The notes beneath the pieces are model-generated. The model was not told where the DNA came from, did not search any database, and saw only the letters and a program-made list of their open reading frames with translations. A stretch of DNA of 64,000 bases from Oceanobacillus sp. Castelsardo (GTDB taxonomy: Bacteria > Bacillota > Bacilli > Bacillales > Amphibacillaceae): assembly GCF_001659985.1 (NCBI RefSeq), contig NZ_LYCS01000012.1, positions 32,314-96,313 of the forward strand, read 5' to 3'. Within the stretch, counting starts at the first letter, position 1, and each line of letters starts with the position of its first letter. Of this stretch, positions 1 to 8,278 are shown one piece after another. A program made the translations under genes and the position numbers.

Positions 1-485
1 GCAGAGATAGCTTCAAAAATTGGAGCAACTAAATCGTATGCTTCTTTTTGACCACCAGGCATTAGGGACGGACCATTAAGAGCACCTTCTTCTCCACCAG
101 AAACTCCAGTACCAATAAAATGAATTCCAGTTTCATCTAACTTTTGGTTACGACGCATGGTATCTTCGTATAATGTGTTACCACCATCAATAAGAATATC
201 GCCTTCTTCAAGGTATGGTTGTAAGGATTCAATGGTAGCATCTGTTGCTGGCCCAGCTTGAACCATCATCATAATTTTACGTGGTTTTTCAAGGGAATTA
301 ACAAATTCTTCTATTGTTTCTGCACCGACAAAGTTTTTACCCTTTGCTTCATTCTCTAGAAAATCTTGTGTTTTTGCATACGTACGGTTAAATACCGCTA
401 CAGAATATCCTCTACTTTCAATATTTAACGCTAAGTTTCTTCCCATTACCGCTAAGCCAATAACACCAATTTGTTGTTTAGACAT
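1..485 (-). CDS. gndA: 6-phosphogluconate dehydrogenase, N-terminal part (cut by window edge)
   Basis: Catalyses NADP-dependent oxidative decarboxylation of 6-phosphogluconate to ribulose 5-phosphate in the pentose phosphate pathway. The ATG is at 485 (complement) after an AGAAAGGATAG ribosome site. About 161 codons are visible and the frame runs off the left edge. The N-terminus has the Rossmann motif [15 protein letters not shown], the NADP-type segment VFNRT, and the substrate-region motifs IDGGNT and [10 protein letters not shown]. It closely resembles the long Bacillus GndA form. It starts 70 bp downstream of uxaC in the same direction, so the two may be cotranscribed. Identity is firm; the C-terminal catalytic half is not visible. 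Confidence 0.95.
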   Translation of the reverse strand, partial: MSKQQIGVIGLAVMGRNLALNIESRGYSVAVFNRTYAKTQDFLENEAKGKNFVGAETIEEFVNSLEKPRKIMMMVQAGPATDATIESLQPYLEEGDILIDGGNTLYEDTMRRNQKLDETGIHFIGTGVSGGEEGALNGPSLMPGGQKEAYDLVAPIFEAIS

Positions 486-555
486 AGTTCTATCCTTTCT
501 GCAATTGAAATTTTAATCTAATTTATTTATATACTATACAAACTCAGATTTCAAA

Positions 556-1953
556 CTATATACCAAAATAGCGTTTTGCATTTTCATAACAAATATTTCT
601 TACATACGTTTCTAATAACTTCATATCTTTCGGAGCTTTTCCTTCTTCCACCCATGTTCCTAACAGGTTACAAAGAATTCGACGGAAGTACTCATGTCTA
701 GGGAAAGAAAGGAAACTTCTAGAATCGGTAAGCATTCCTATGAAATTACTAATTAAACCTGTGTTTGCCAATACTTTCATTTGGTCTTCCATTCCATCAA
801 TTGTATCATTAAACCACCAAGCTGTTCCAAACTGTACTTTTCCTGGAACTTCATCACTTTGGTAATTACCAGCCATCGTAGCTAATACATAATTATCACG
901 AGAATTTAAGCTATATAATACAGTTTTTGGAAGTTTATCGTTGATGTCCATTGCATCAAGCATTTTAGATAATTTGTCAGCCAATAGTTGATCTCCAATA
1001 GAATCAAATCCACTATCCGGGCCAATCTTTCTAAACATTCTTGTACTGTTATTACGTAGAGGATTGATATGCAATTGCATGACCCATCCTTTTTCTGCAT
1101 ACCACTCACCAAGGGAAACTAATGTATATGTCTTGAATTGTTCTACTTCTTTTTGTGTCAAAACTTCCCCTTTTAGTCTTTTAGAAAAAATAGATGCAAC
1201 TTCTTGTTTCGTTGCTTCTTCATAGAACATGACATTGATCCCGTGGTCGGAACTCTTACATCCATGTTCATCAAAATAATTCACACGATTTGCTAGAGCA
1301 TCTAAAAATGCATCATAATTTTCGATAGAAGCATCTATTGCCTGCTCCAATTTTCTAACCCAATCAATAAACCCTTCTTTTTCAATTCCTAATGCCGTAT
1401 CTGGACGGAACGATGGAGAAACGGTAAATCCGATATCTTCTTTTGCTAATGCTTCATGGGCTTTTAAATCATCCGCTGGGTCATCTGTCGTACCTACAAA
1501 TTCAACTTTTTTATTAGTTAATAAAGATCGAACAGACATTTCAGATGTCTTTATTTTTGCATTTGCTTTCTCCCAAATCGCTGGTGCAGATTCTTCATTA
1601 AATACTTCATCAATATCAAAATAACGAAGTAATTCCAAATGTGCCCAATGATATAATGGGTTTCCTATAGCATTTGGAATCGTCTTTGCCCATGCTAAGA
1701 ATTTTTCGTAATCACTTTTGTTTCCTGTAATATAATCTTCACTAATTCCATTAGCTCTCATCGCACGCCATTTATAATGGTCACCACCTAACCAAACCTC
1801 AGAAATATTATCAAAGTTTTTATTCTCTAGTATTTCGTATTGATTTAAATGGTTATGGTAATCAATGATTGGTAAATCTTTAGCTGTCTGATGAAATAAT
1901 TCTCTAGCAGTATCATTATAAAGTAAAAAATCATCTTTAATAAACGTTTTCAC
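556..1953 (-). CDS. uxaC: Uronate isomerase (glucuronate/galacturonate isomerase)
   Basis: Interconverts D-glucuronate and D-fructuronate (and D-galacturonate and D-tagaturonate), the first intracellular step of hexuronate catabolism. The 465-residue protein matches the usual family length. The amidohydrolase-type metal motif DYHNHL is near residues 31-36, and TDSRSFLSFPRHEYFRR lies near the C-terminus. Start is GTG at 1953 (complement) with a GGTGG ribosome site; a nearby ATG at 1960 is out of frame. It is transcribed away from a divergent ROK regulator and followed by gndA. Its promoter carries an operator and a cre site (separate entries). The other hexuronate genes (uxaA/B, uxuA/B, kdgK, kdgA) are not in this window. 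Confidence 0.96.
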   Translation of the reverse strand: MKTFIKDDFLLYNDTARELFHQTAKDLPIIDYHNHLNQYEILENKNFDNISEVWLGGDHYKWRAMRANGISEDYITGNKSDYEKFLAWAKTIPNAIGNPLYHWAHLELLRYFDIDEVFNEESAPAIWEKANAKIKTSEMSVRSLLTNKKVEFVGTTDDPADDLKAHEALAKEDIGFTVSPSFRPDTALGIEKEGFIDWVRKLEQAIDASIENYDAFLDALANRVNYFDEHGCKSSDHGINVMFYEEATKQEVASIFSKRLKGEVLTQKEVEQFKTYTLVSLGEWYAEKGWVMQLHINPLRNNSTRMFRKIGPDSGFDSIGDQLLADKLSKMLDAMDINDKLPKTVLYSLNSRDNYVLATMAGNYQSDEVPGKVQFGTAWWFNDTIDGMEDQMKVLANTGLISNFIGMLTDSRSFLSFPRHEYFRRILCNLLGTWVEEGKAPKDMKLLETYVRNICYENAKRYFGI

Positions 1954-2130
1954 TTTTCATCCACCTTTCATTTTTGGCGGATAAGAATGTATAAACTTTC
2001 TTATCCGCATTAAGTGCAACTATGGCCATTCTCTTAGAATAATAGCAAATTCCAAGTTTTATAAAGCAGAGTCATGTGTATCTTTCATCGAGTTAGAGTA
2101 AACTATTAAAAAAAATTACAGTTTGTTTTA

Positions 2131-2155
2131 ATTATTTGTTTACTAAACAAACTAT
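2131..2155. promoter_or_regulatory. xyl-type operator upstream of uxaC
   Basis: The sequence shows TTTGTT and AACAAA arms separated by five bases (core 2135-2151, a palindrome with centre ACT). Against the Bacillus XylR operator arms TTAGTTTGTT and AACAAACTAA, 16 of 20 arm positions match and the spacing is the same. It lies directly downstream of the uxaC -10 box, where a bound repressor would block initiation. A second half site AGTTTGTTT is at 2120-2128. The likely binder is the adjacent ROK protein (inference). Confidence 0.72.
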
Positions 2156-2179
2156 ATCACATATACTATAATATGTAAA
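2151..2179 (-). promoter_or_regulatory. uxaC promoter
   Basis: On the minus strand there is TTTACA (2174-2179), a 17-bp spacer and TATAGT (2151-2156), a good sigma-A type promoter reading towards uxaC. The -10 touches the operator and the -35 lies inside the cre site, so repression by the ROK protein and by CcpA would both act here. Confidence 0.7.
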
Positions 2180-2187
2180 CGTTTTTA
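2174..2187 (+). promoter_or_regulatory. Probable cre (CcpA) site over the uxaC -35
   Basis: TGTAAACGTTTTTA matches the catabolite-responsive element consensus TGWAARCGYTWNCW at 13 of 14 positions. It overlaps the -35 hexamer of the uxaC promoter, a position expected for catabolite repression of a sugar-acid gene. Confidence 0.65.
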
Positions 2188-2309
2188 GATTTCCTAAGTA
2201 GATGGAAAATACTTCCCTAGTCCACATAACTGGAATGAGGCATCTCCAAGCTATGCCTTTCTTTTCTAATAAGTTAGCTTTTAAAAAAACAGGATAAGGA
2301 TGAACATAA

Positions 2310-3470
2310 GTGAAAACAGGAGACGCTAGTTACATTAAACAATTGAATAGGAAAATACTCATAAAGGAAATCATTAAGAATAGGTCTCTTTCTAGAAGTG
2401 ACTTAGCTAGAATTACTGGTTTAAATAAAGCAACTGTTTCTTCCCAGGTAAATGATTTTATTGAAGAACAAATTGTTATCGAGGAATTTGATAATAAGTC
2501 AAACAACCGTGGTAGAAGACCCATTATCTTAAAGATTAACGGAATGGCTGGTTACAGTATTGGAATTGATATAGACGCAAATCATATTTCTGTACTGTTT
2601 ATGAACTTGAATGGGAAGACATTTGAAAAATTTAGTGTCGAAGTACAGTTTGATGATCTGATTCAAGCAACAAAGCATCTTATTGATCATTTAACACCTT
2701 TAGTAGAAAAGTTTAATTCCATTTATCATCCAGTAAAACTGATAGGCATTACAGTTGGAATTCATGGCATTGTAAATGATAAAGAAGAGATTATTTTCAC
2801 TCCGAAACAAGAATGGTCTAATTACGATATAAAAAGCCAACTGGAACAAGCTTTTCATACAAAAGTATATGTAGATAATAATGCAAACTTAAGCGTCTTT
2901 GCCGAGCAGGTTTTTGAAGATCCTATGGCCAATCTATTTTGTATTACACTTTATTCCGGTATTGGACTAGGGATCATAAGTGAGAACGAGATATATCGTG
3001 GATATCAAGGGTTTGCTGGAGAAATTGGCCATATGGTCGTGGAATCAAACGGCCTAGCTTGTCCATGTGGCAATAAGGGTTGTTGGGAACTTTATGCTTC
3101 TGAAAGAGCACTAGCCGAAGCTCTAAACATTAGTTCTTGTAAAACTTCCTTAGAAAATGCAATCCTCTTACCCGAAAACAAGGATATTCTTAATGAGTAC
3201 TTGCACTATTTGGCAATAGGATTAAACAATATCATAAATATTTTTAACCCTGAAAAAATAATCTTAAATGGCGCTATTATTCATGGACATTTCTCATTAA
3301 TAACAGAAATGACAAAGCGACTACATTCCAAAATGAATAGTTATCGAGAAATTAGATTATCCAAACTAGGAGAATATTCATGTGTTCTTGGTGGCGCTGC
3401 ATTTGCTTTAAAGAACTTCTATGAAATCGATACCATTAATTTTTCAGCTTATGGCTACTTTGGAGAATAA
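2310..3470 (+). CDS. ROK-family transcriptional repressor, XylR type
   Basis: A 386-residue sugar-responsive DNA-binding repressor. An N-terminal winged helix-turn-helix (about residues 10-60, with SRSDLARITGLNKATVSSQ) is followed by a ROK sugar-kinase-like domain. That domain carries VDNNAN near 188-193, EIGH with His241, and the zinc motif CPCGNKGCWE (Cys251, 253, 258). The architecture and the helix-turn-helix closely resemble Bacillus XylR. The start is GTG at 2310 after AGGATAAGG. It is divergent from uxaC, and xyl-type operators lie in front of uxaC and of the GPH transporter. Whether its inducer is xylose, glucuronate or another sugar cannot be read from the sequence, so no symbol is given. 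Confidence 0.88.
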   Translation: MKTGDASYIKQLNRKILIKEIIKNRSLSRSDLARITGLNKATVSSQVNDFIEEQIVIEEFDNKSNNRGRRPIILKINGMAGYSIGIDIDANHISVLFMNLNGKTFEKFSVEVQFDDLIQATKHLIDHLTPLVEKFNSIYHPVKLIGITVGIHGIVNDKEEIIFTPKQEWSNYDIKSQLEQAFHTKVYVDNNANLSVFAEQVFEDPMANLFCITLYSGIGLGIISENEIYRGYQGFAGEIGHMVVESNGLACPCGNKGCWELYASERALAEALNISSCKTSLENAILLPENKDILNEYLHYLAIGLNNIINIFNPEKIILNGAIIHGHFSLITEMTKRLHSKMNSYREIRLSKLGEYSCVLGGAAFALKNFYEIDTINFSAYGYFGE

Positions 3471-3573
3471 AAAAACAAATTACGATCACTAAAGATTTGC
3501 AAATCAACGCAAACCTGGAAAAGTATTAGTTAGGAAAGAGAACGCTAAATCATTTTGAAAGGAACGAAGGAAG

Positions 3574-4578
3574 TTGCGTAGGTATTTATTTATTTCACTT
3601 TTAATAGTTATGCTTTTAACTCTTGTTGGTTGTCAAAGTGCTAAAGAACAATCAGATACAGCTGAATTAAAGCTTGCCCATAATCTGCCTCTAGACCACC
3701 CTGTTCATCTATCATTATTGGAATTTGGAAAATTAGTTAAAGAAAAATCAGGTGGGGAAATTAAAGTTAAAATTTTCCCTAATGGACAATTGGGTAGCGA
3801 AAGAGAAGTAATAGAGTTGACTCAAACTGGAGCAGTTGATTTAACGAAAGTTAGTGCTAGTGCGTTAGAGGGATTTGCGTCAGACTACTCCATTTTCAGT
3901 CTACCTTACATGTTTGAAGAGTATGAAACGTTTCAACGAGTAATGAATAATAAAAAAGTGACAGGAAATCTATATTATCAAACAGAAGATAGTGGATTTA
4001 TCGGGTTAACTTATTTTAATGCTGGTTTAAGAAACCTTTATACAAAGGAGCGGGAAGTAAATGATGTATCAGATATGAATGGTCTTAAAGTTAGGGTTCA
4101 ACCAAGCCAGACTAGTGTTCAAATGATTGAACACTTCGGAGGAATACCTACAGCAATGGCTTATGGTGAAGTTTATACCGCTTTACAATCGGGGGTTATT
4201 GATGCAGCAGAGAATAACGAAACTGCGTTAGTAGGTAATAATCACGGAGAAGTAGCGAAATATTATATGTACACTGGTCACCAAATTGTACCAGACATGT
4301 TAATTATGAATGCCAAACGATTTAATCAATTCTCTGAAGAGGAACAACAATGGATACATGAAGCAGCAGAAGAGGCTACCCTTTATCACGAAGATGTATG
4401 GGCTAAGTCTATTAAAGATCAGACAGAGACAGCAAAGGATAAGATGGGAGTTCAATTTATCGAAGTGGACAAGTCTTCATTTATCAAAGCTGTTCAGCCG
4501 ATGCATGAACGCTTTTCTACTAATCCGAAAACAAAAGACATTTATCAATTAATACAGGAGGCGATTCAAAGTGAATAA
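3574..4578 (+). CDS. dctP: TRAP transporter substrate-binding lipoprotein (DctP family)
   Basis: Extracytoplasmic solute receptor that captures an organic acid and delivers it to the DctQM membrane subunits. The 334-residue protein begins with a lipoprotein signal (hydrophobic residues 3-18, lipobox LVGC, acylated Cys20). The family motif LKVRVQPS near residues 171-178 contains the conserved Arg (about 174) that binds the substrate carboxylate, followed by GGIPTAMAYGEVYTALQSG. Start is TTG at 3574, chosen for the GGAACGAAGGAAG ribosome site. It overlaps dctQ by 8 nt. Its position beside uxaC suggests a uronate substrate, but specificity is inferred only from context. Confidence 0.93.
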   Translation: MRRYLFISLLIVMLLTLVGCQSAKEQSDTAELKLAHNLPLDHPVHLSLLEFGKLVKEKSGGEIKVKIFPNGQLGSEREVIELTQTGAVDLTKVSASALEGFASDYSIFSLPYMFEEYETFQRVMNNKKVTGNLYYQTEDSGFIGLTYFNAGLRNLYTKEREVNDVSDMNGLKVRVQPSQTSVQMIEHFGGIPTAMAYGEVYTALQSGVIDAAENNETALVGNNHGEVAKYYMYTGHQIVPDMLIMNAKRFNQFSEEEQQWIHEAAEEATLYHEDVWAKSIKDQTETAKDKMGVQFIEVDKSSFIKAVQPMHERFSTNPKTKDIYQLIQEAIQSE

Positions 4579-5056
4579 AGTTAAAATTTTCGTTGATAAG
4601 ATTCTACTTAGCCTCTCATCCTTATTACTTATTTTAATGGTAGTCTTAACACTTTGGCAGGTTACCGCACGGTATATTTTAAATGTTGCTTCACCGGCAA
4701 CGGAGGAGTTAACAAGATTTCTACTTATTTGGTTTGGACTTATGACTGCTGCTTATGTTTTTGGGGCGAAAAAACATATTGCAATATTAGTTTTCAGAGA
4801 AAAGTTTAGTCCAAAGACGCAACTATTGATCCAAAGGTTTACCGATCTTTTAGTTCTATTAGTTGCTGCAATATTAATGGTCTATGGTGGAATGAAAGTC
4901 GTCATGCTCACTGCAGCCCAAACAGCAGCAGCTACGGGTATTTCGATGGCGTACGTTTATTTCTGTTTACCTTTAAGTGGATTATTTATTATCTTCTATA
5001 CGATATACCACATGATGAATAACACGACCAATGAAAATGAGGAGGTGGGAGTGTAA
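4571..5056 (+). CDS. dctQ: TRAP transporter small membrane subunit (DctQ family)
   Basis: The small integral membrane component of a tripartite ATP-independent periplasmic transporter, linking the receptor to the large permease. The 161 residues contain four predicted transmembrane helices (about 10-35, 48-68, 90-112, 130-150) and the family-typical LTLWQVTARYIL and EELTRFLLIWFGL segments. Start is GTG at 4571 with AGGAGG just upstream inside the end of dctP. Its TAA overlaps the dctM ATG by one base, so translation is coupled across all three genes. Confidence 0.92.
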   Translation: MNKVKIFVDKILLSLSSLLLILMVVLTLWQVTARYILNVASPATEELTRFLLIWFGLMTAAYVFGAKKHIAILVFREKFSPKTQLLIQRFTDLLVLLVAAILMVYGGMKVVMLTAAQTAAATGISMAYVYFCLPLSGLFIIFYTIYHMMNNTTNENEEVGV

Positions 5057-6351
5057 TGACAGTAATTGCTGGTTCCGTACTATTTATTAGTTTTATACTA
5101 TTACTGCTCATTGGAGCTCCTATTGCCATTTCAATAGTTCTAAGTTCCGTTATTACGTTTTTTATCGTATTACCTTTCGATGTATCCTTAATGACTTCAG
5201 CCCAACGAATGATTACTGGAATAGATAACTTTACCATGTTGGCAATTCCTTTATTCGTTTTAGCTGGAATTATTATGAACAATGGAGGTATTGCATTCCG
5301 TCTAGTAAACTTTGCGAAGGTCCTTGTTGGTAAACTCCCCGGTGCTTTAGCACATACAAATGCAGTTGGTAATATGCTTTTTGGTTCCATTGCAGGTTCT
5401 AGTGTCGCATCAGCCGCAGCCATGGGACGGATCATGGGACCCATGCAAGAAAGGCAAGGATACAAAAAAACATATTCAGCTGCTGTTAATATCGCATCCG
5501 CACCTACAGGGTTAATTATTCCACCTAGCTCCGTTTTAATCGTCTATTCCTTAGTTAGTGGTGGTACCTCTGTTGCAGCATTGTTTATGGCAGGATATAT
5601 TCCGGGAATCCTTTGGGGGATAGCCGTGATGGTTGTCGCTTATTTTATGGCAAAAAAAGAAAACTATCCCGTATCCACTTTGCCAAATTTAAAAGATATC
5701 ATTTATATCATTTTAAGTGCGATTCCAAGTTTATTGTTAATTATTATTGTAATTGGTGGAATTGTAGCTGGTATTTTTACCGCCACAGAAGGAGCAGCTG
5801 TAGCCGTTCTTTATTCTACGATATTAGCACTTATATATAAGGGATTAAAATGGAGAGACATTCCGTCAATGTTAAAGGAAACCATTGAAATAACGGGTAT
5901 GATTTTATTCTTAATTACATCATCTGCATTATTTTCATTGGTAATGTCCTATTTAGGTCTACCTGAAGCAATTAGTAATGCTTTATTATCTATTACTGAA
6001 AACCAAATTGGGATTTTATTGATAATGCTATTCATTTTACTACTTGTTGGTACATTTATGGATATTACCCCAGCTGTTTTAATTTTTACACCAATATTTT
6101 TACCTGTTGCACAGACATTTGGAATGGATCCTGTTCACTTTGGAATGATTTTGTGTTTTGGCCTTTGTATTGGTAATATGACACCTCCTGTTGGAAGTGC
6201 ATTATTCGTTGGGGCTTCTGTTGCTAATGTAAGAATTGAACAAGTAATTGGTACGTTAATTCCATACTTTATAGCTGTCATTATCGTGCTTTTACTTGTG
6301 ACATTTATACCACAACTTTCCTTGTTCTTACCGAATCTATTTAATCTATAA
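5056..6351 (+). CDS. dctM: TRAP transporter large permease subunit (DctM family)
   Basis: The sodium-coupled translocation subunit of the TRAP transporter. The 431 residues are almost wholly hydrophobic with about 12 transmembrane segments. Family motifs include GIDNFTMLAIPLFVLAG near 55-71, GSIAGSSVASAAAMG near 111-125 and TFMDITPAVLIFTPI near 334-348. GGAGGTGGG precedes its ATG, which shares a base with the dctQ stop. The three-gene unit ends at a strong bidirectional terminator. It uses an ion gradient rather than ATP. Confidence 0.94.
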   Translation: MTVIAGSVLFISFILLLLIGAPIAISIVLSSVITFFIVLPFDVSLMTSAQRMITGIDNFTMLAIPLFVLAGIIMNNGGIAFRLVNFAKVLVGKLPGALAHTNAVGNMLFGSIAGSSVASAAAMGRIMGPMQERQGYKKTYSAAVNIASAPTGLIIPPSSVLIVYSLVSGGTSVAALFMAGYIPGILWGIAVMVVAYFMAKKENYPVSTLPNLKDIIYIILSAIPSLLLIIIVIGGIVAGIFTATEGAAVAVLYSTILALIYKGLKWRDIPSMLKETIEITGMILFLITSSALFSLVMSYLGLPEAISNALLSITENQIGILLIMLFILLLVGTFMDITPAVLIFTPIFLPVAQTFGMDPVHFGMILCFGLCIGNMTPPVGSALFVGASVANVRIEQVIGTLIPYFIAVIIVLLLVTFIPQLSLFLPNLFNL

Positions 6352-6360
6352 TAGAACATC

Positions 6361-6396
6361 AAAAAGCGCCAACTTTAAAAGTCGGCGCTTTTTTTA
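6361..6396. terminator. Bidirectional terminator between dctM and the GPH symporter
   Basis: An 11-bp stem with one mismatch (AGCGCCAACTT against AAGTCGGCGCT, loop TAAA) is flanked by A and T runs, so it can end transcription from both convergent operons. The plus-strand T run overlaps the stop codon of the opposing gene. Confidence 0.88.
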
Positions 6397-7809
6397 TTCT
6401 GCATTTTGTTTTCTACGTTCATCCAAATCAGCTACTAATTGATTGGTACGTGCTTTGTTTAACGGATACAAGAACGCTAACATAACGAATGCTAACGCAA
6501 ATAGAATACCTGGTACTAGAGTAGCTAAGAAATACATTCCATCAAGTGCTTCTTTTGTTTGTACGGCTTTTGTAGCATCGTATCCAATAGCAGCAATGGC
6601 AAAACCACCGATACCGCCAGCAACCGCTTGTCCAATTTTACGGGCGAAGGAGTATATAGAGTATACTGTTCCGTCTTCTCTCAAACCTGTAAGGAATTCA
6701 TGGTAATCAATCACATCCGTTACGAATGCCCAAATAATTAAGTTGAATAAACCATAACTTGCGAACATACCTACCCCACTTAAAAATATAAAAGTGGTTA
6801 CATTTACATTCGGTAAAATGTAAAGGAGTAAATATGCAGCTGCTGCTAGTAGCATTCCTGTAGAACCAACAGCTTTTTTACCAAAACGTTTTACTAATGG
6901 ATTAATAATCGGCATGGCTACCAACACTGCCGCTGTTTGAACAAATCCGATGACACTTAGTGCAGTTGTACTACCAAAATAATCTTTAAATAAATATACG
7001 TTTACGGTTCCAATTAACAATACGGTTACCATGAAGACTAAAGAAGTAATAAGAATCCATAATAACGGTTTATTTTTTGTAAGCCCTTTAAGCGTTTTTT
7101 TAAAGTTACCTTTCTCTGTTGGATGTTCTGGTGGTGTAATACGTTCTGTTGTTAAAGCCACACTCGCCATATAACAAGAAAGGGAAAGAATTCCAAAAAT
7201 AATAGCGGTTATTAAGAAACGGCTTTCACTTGCTTGGTTGTTTTGAAATAATAATAATGGACCACCAACGTTAATAATCAATCCTGCTAACGTTGCACCT
7301 AATCCTCTCCATGTAGAAAGAGATGTACGCTCTACAGGATCACTAGTAATTACAGATGCCATCGAACCATAAGGGATATTTACTGTGGAGTATAAGGTTC
7401 CCCATAGAATGTATGTCACAAATGCCCAAGCTAGATAAAAACCTTCAGACATTCCCGGTATTTTGACGAACATTAATACGCCAGTAAATACTAAAGGAAA
7501 GGACATTCGAAACATCCATGGTTTGAATTTTCCATGTTTTGTAGTTTTTCTCGTATCAATAAATCTCCCCCATAACACGTCTGCAAAAGCATCCCAAAAG
7601 CGAGCAATCATAAATAAGACACCTACTGTTGCAGCGCTAATATGGAAGATGTCTGTATAGAATACCATTAAATATGATGATGCTAATAAAAAGAAGAAAT
7701 CGTTACCAAAATCGCCAAATAAATAACCAATCTTGTCTCTCAAACCAAATGGGCGAACATTATTCACACTTTTCTCAGGTTCAAACTGTTCGAATTCTGG
7801 TTGTAACAT
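6394..7809 (-). CDS. GPH-family sugar:cation symporter
   Basis: A 471-residue secondary transporter of the glycoside-pentoside-hexuronide:cation family (MFS fold, about 12 membrane helices). N-terminal markers are GLRDKIGYLFGDFGND, SSYLMVFYTDIF and ARFWDAFADVLWGRFIDTR; the inner loop has GKFKPWM. The ATG at 7809 was chosen because AGGGGG lies 7 nt upstream; an upstream in-frame start at 7845 has no such site. A perfect xyl-type operator lies 100-124 bp upstream, and Bacillus XylR regulates the GPH-family gene xynP. Substrate is probably a uronate, xyloside or aldobiuronic acid (inference from context). Confidence 0.88.
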   Translation of the reverse strand: MLQPEFEQFEPEKSVNNVRPFGLRDKIGYLFGDFGNDFFFLLASSYLMVFYTDIFHISAATVGVLFMIARFWDAFADVLWGRFIDTRKTTKHGKFKPWMFRMSFPLVFTGVLMFVKIPGMSEGFYLAWAFVTYILWGTLYSTVNIPYGSMASVITSDPVERTSLSTWRGLGATLAGLIINVGGPLLLFQNNQASESRFLITAIIFGILSLSCYMASVALTTERITPPEHPTEKGNFKKTLKGLTKNKPLLWILITSLVFMVTVLLIGTVNVYLFKDYFGSTTALSVIGFVQTAAVLVAMPIINPLVKRFGKKAVGSTGMLLAAAAYLLLYILPNVNVTTFIFLSGVGMFASYGLFNLIIWAFVTDVIDYHEFLTGLREDGTVYSIYSFARKIGQAVAGGIGGFAIAAIGYDATKAVQTKEALDGMYFLATLVPGILFALAFVMLAFLYPLNKARTNQLVADLDERRKQNAE

Positions 7810-7908
7810 ATTAAAGCCCCCTATTATTATGTGAATCTTATGCAATGATAGTGTTTACATAAAATTTTATAGATTAACTAACTAAATTGTTACCACTTAC
7901 AAAATACA

Positions 7909-7933
7909 TTAGTTTGTTCGGAAAACAAACTAA
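7909..7933. promoter_or_regulatory. Perfect xyl-type operator upstream of the GPH symporter
   Basis: TTAGTTTGTT, five bases (CGGAA), AACAAACTAA: a perfect 25-bp interrupted palindrome. The arms and the 5-bp spacer are those known for XylR operators of Bacillus. The nearest candidate binder is the ROK repressor at 2310-3470. Confidence 0.85.
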
Positions 7934-8143
7934 TTATTGCTAACTAATTGTACAATGTTACGCTTTCATTTTCAATCCTAATTTTATGCTTTTATAATTG
8001 TAACATTTGCCAATCAACTTTAAGAAAGCGTTCTTATGCCTTTAATTATAATTGGAATAGCAGCTAACAGTTAGGACTATCTTTGCATAAGTAGGACTAA
8101 AATAGTTAAAGTGTTTAAGGAAGGTTATTTATATTAAGAATGA

Positions 8144-8175
8144 AACAGACAGAACAGAGTAATTTTCTGTCTGTT
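8144..8175. terminator. Hairpin, possible terminator of unknown direction
   Basis: A perfect 11-bp stem (AACAGACAGAA and TTCTGTCTGTT, 10-nt loop) lies about 100 bp past the lipoprotein stop. The better T-rich tail (ATTTATTTTTTCC) is on the plus strand, although the only upstream coding unit reads on the minus strand. It may end the minus-strand operon or an unannotated plus-strand RNA. Confidence 0.45.
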
Positions 8176-8278
8176 ATTTATTTTTTCCTTAACTAACCTA
8201 CCTTTGTAAAAGAATAAAATACTAGTCACAAATAATTGTTTCAATTTTATATTCGAAATGCTCTTATGCCTTCCCTAC

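Larger units (their letters stand above)
7810..8278. other. Regulatory gap between GPH symporter and lipoprotein gene
   Basis: No coding region is supported in this 469-bp AT-rich gap. It holds the xyl-type operator (7909-7933), a cre-like sequence at 7955-7968 (complement TGAAAGCGTAACAT, 12 of 14 to consensus), a 16-bp palindrome TAAGAAAGCGTTCTTA at 8021-8036 and a hairpin at 8144-8175. Candidate minus-strand -35/-10 pairs for the symporter overlap the operator (for example TTGTTT, 16 bp, TATTTT), but none is strong. Confidence 0.55.

Noticed and set aside
3494..3505. 12-bp palindrome GATTTGCAAATC before dctP as an operator
   Set aside because: It does not resemble the xyl-type operators and short AT-rich palindromes are frequent by chance.
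7810..7845. N-terminal extension of the GPH symporter
   Set aside because: The AGGGGG ribosome site lies within the extension and fits the ATG at 7809.
8021..8036. 16-bp palindrome TAAGAAAGCGTTCTTA as a cre site
   Set aside because: It has the central CG but lacks the TG and CA ends of the consensus, so it was not listed as a separate cre site.
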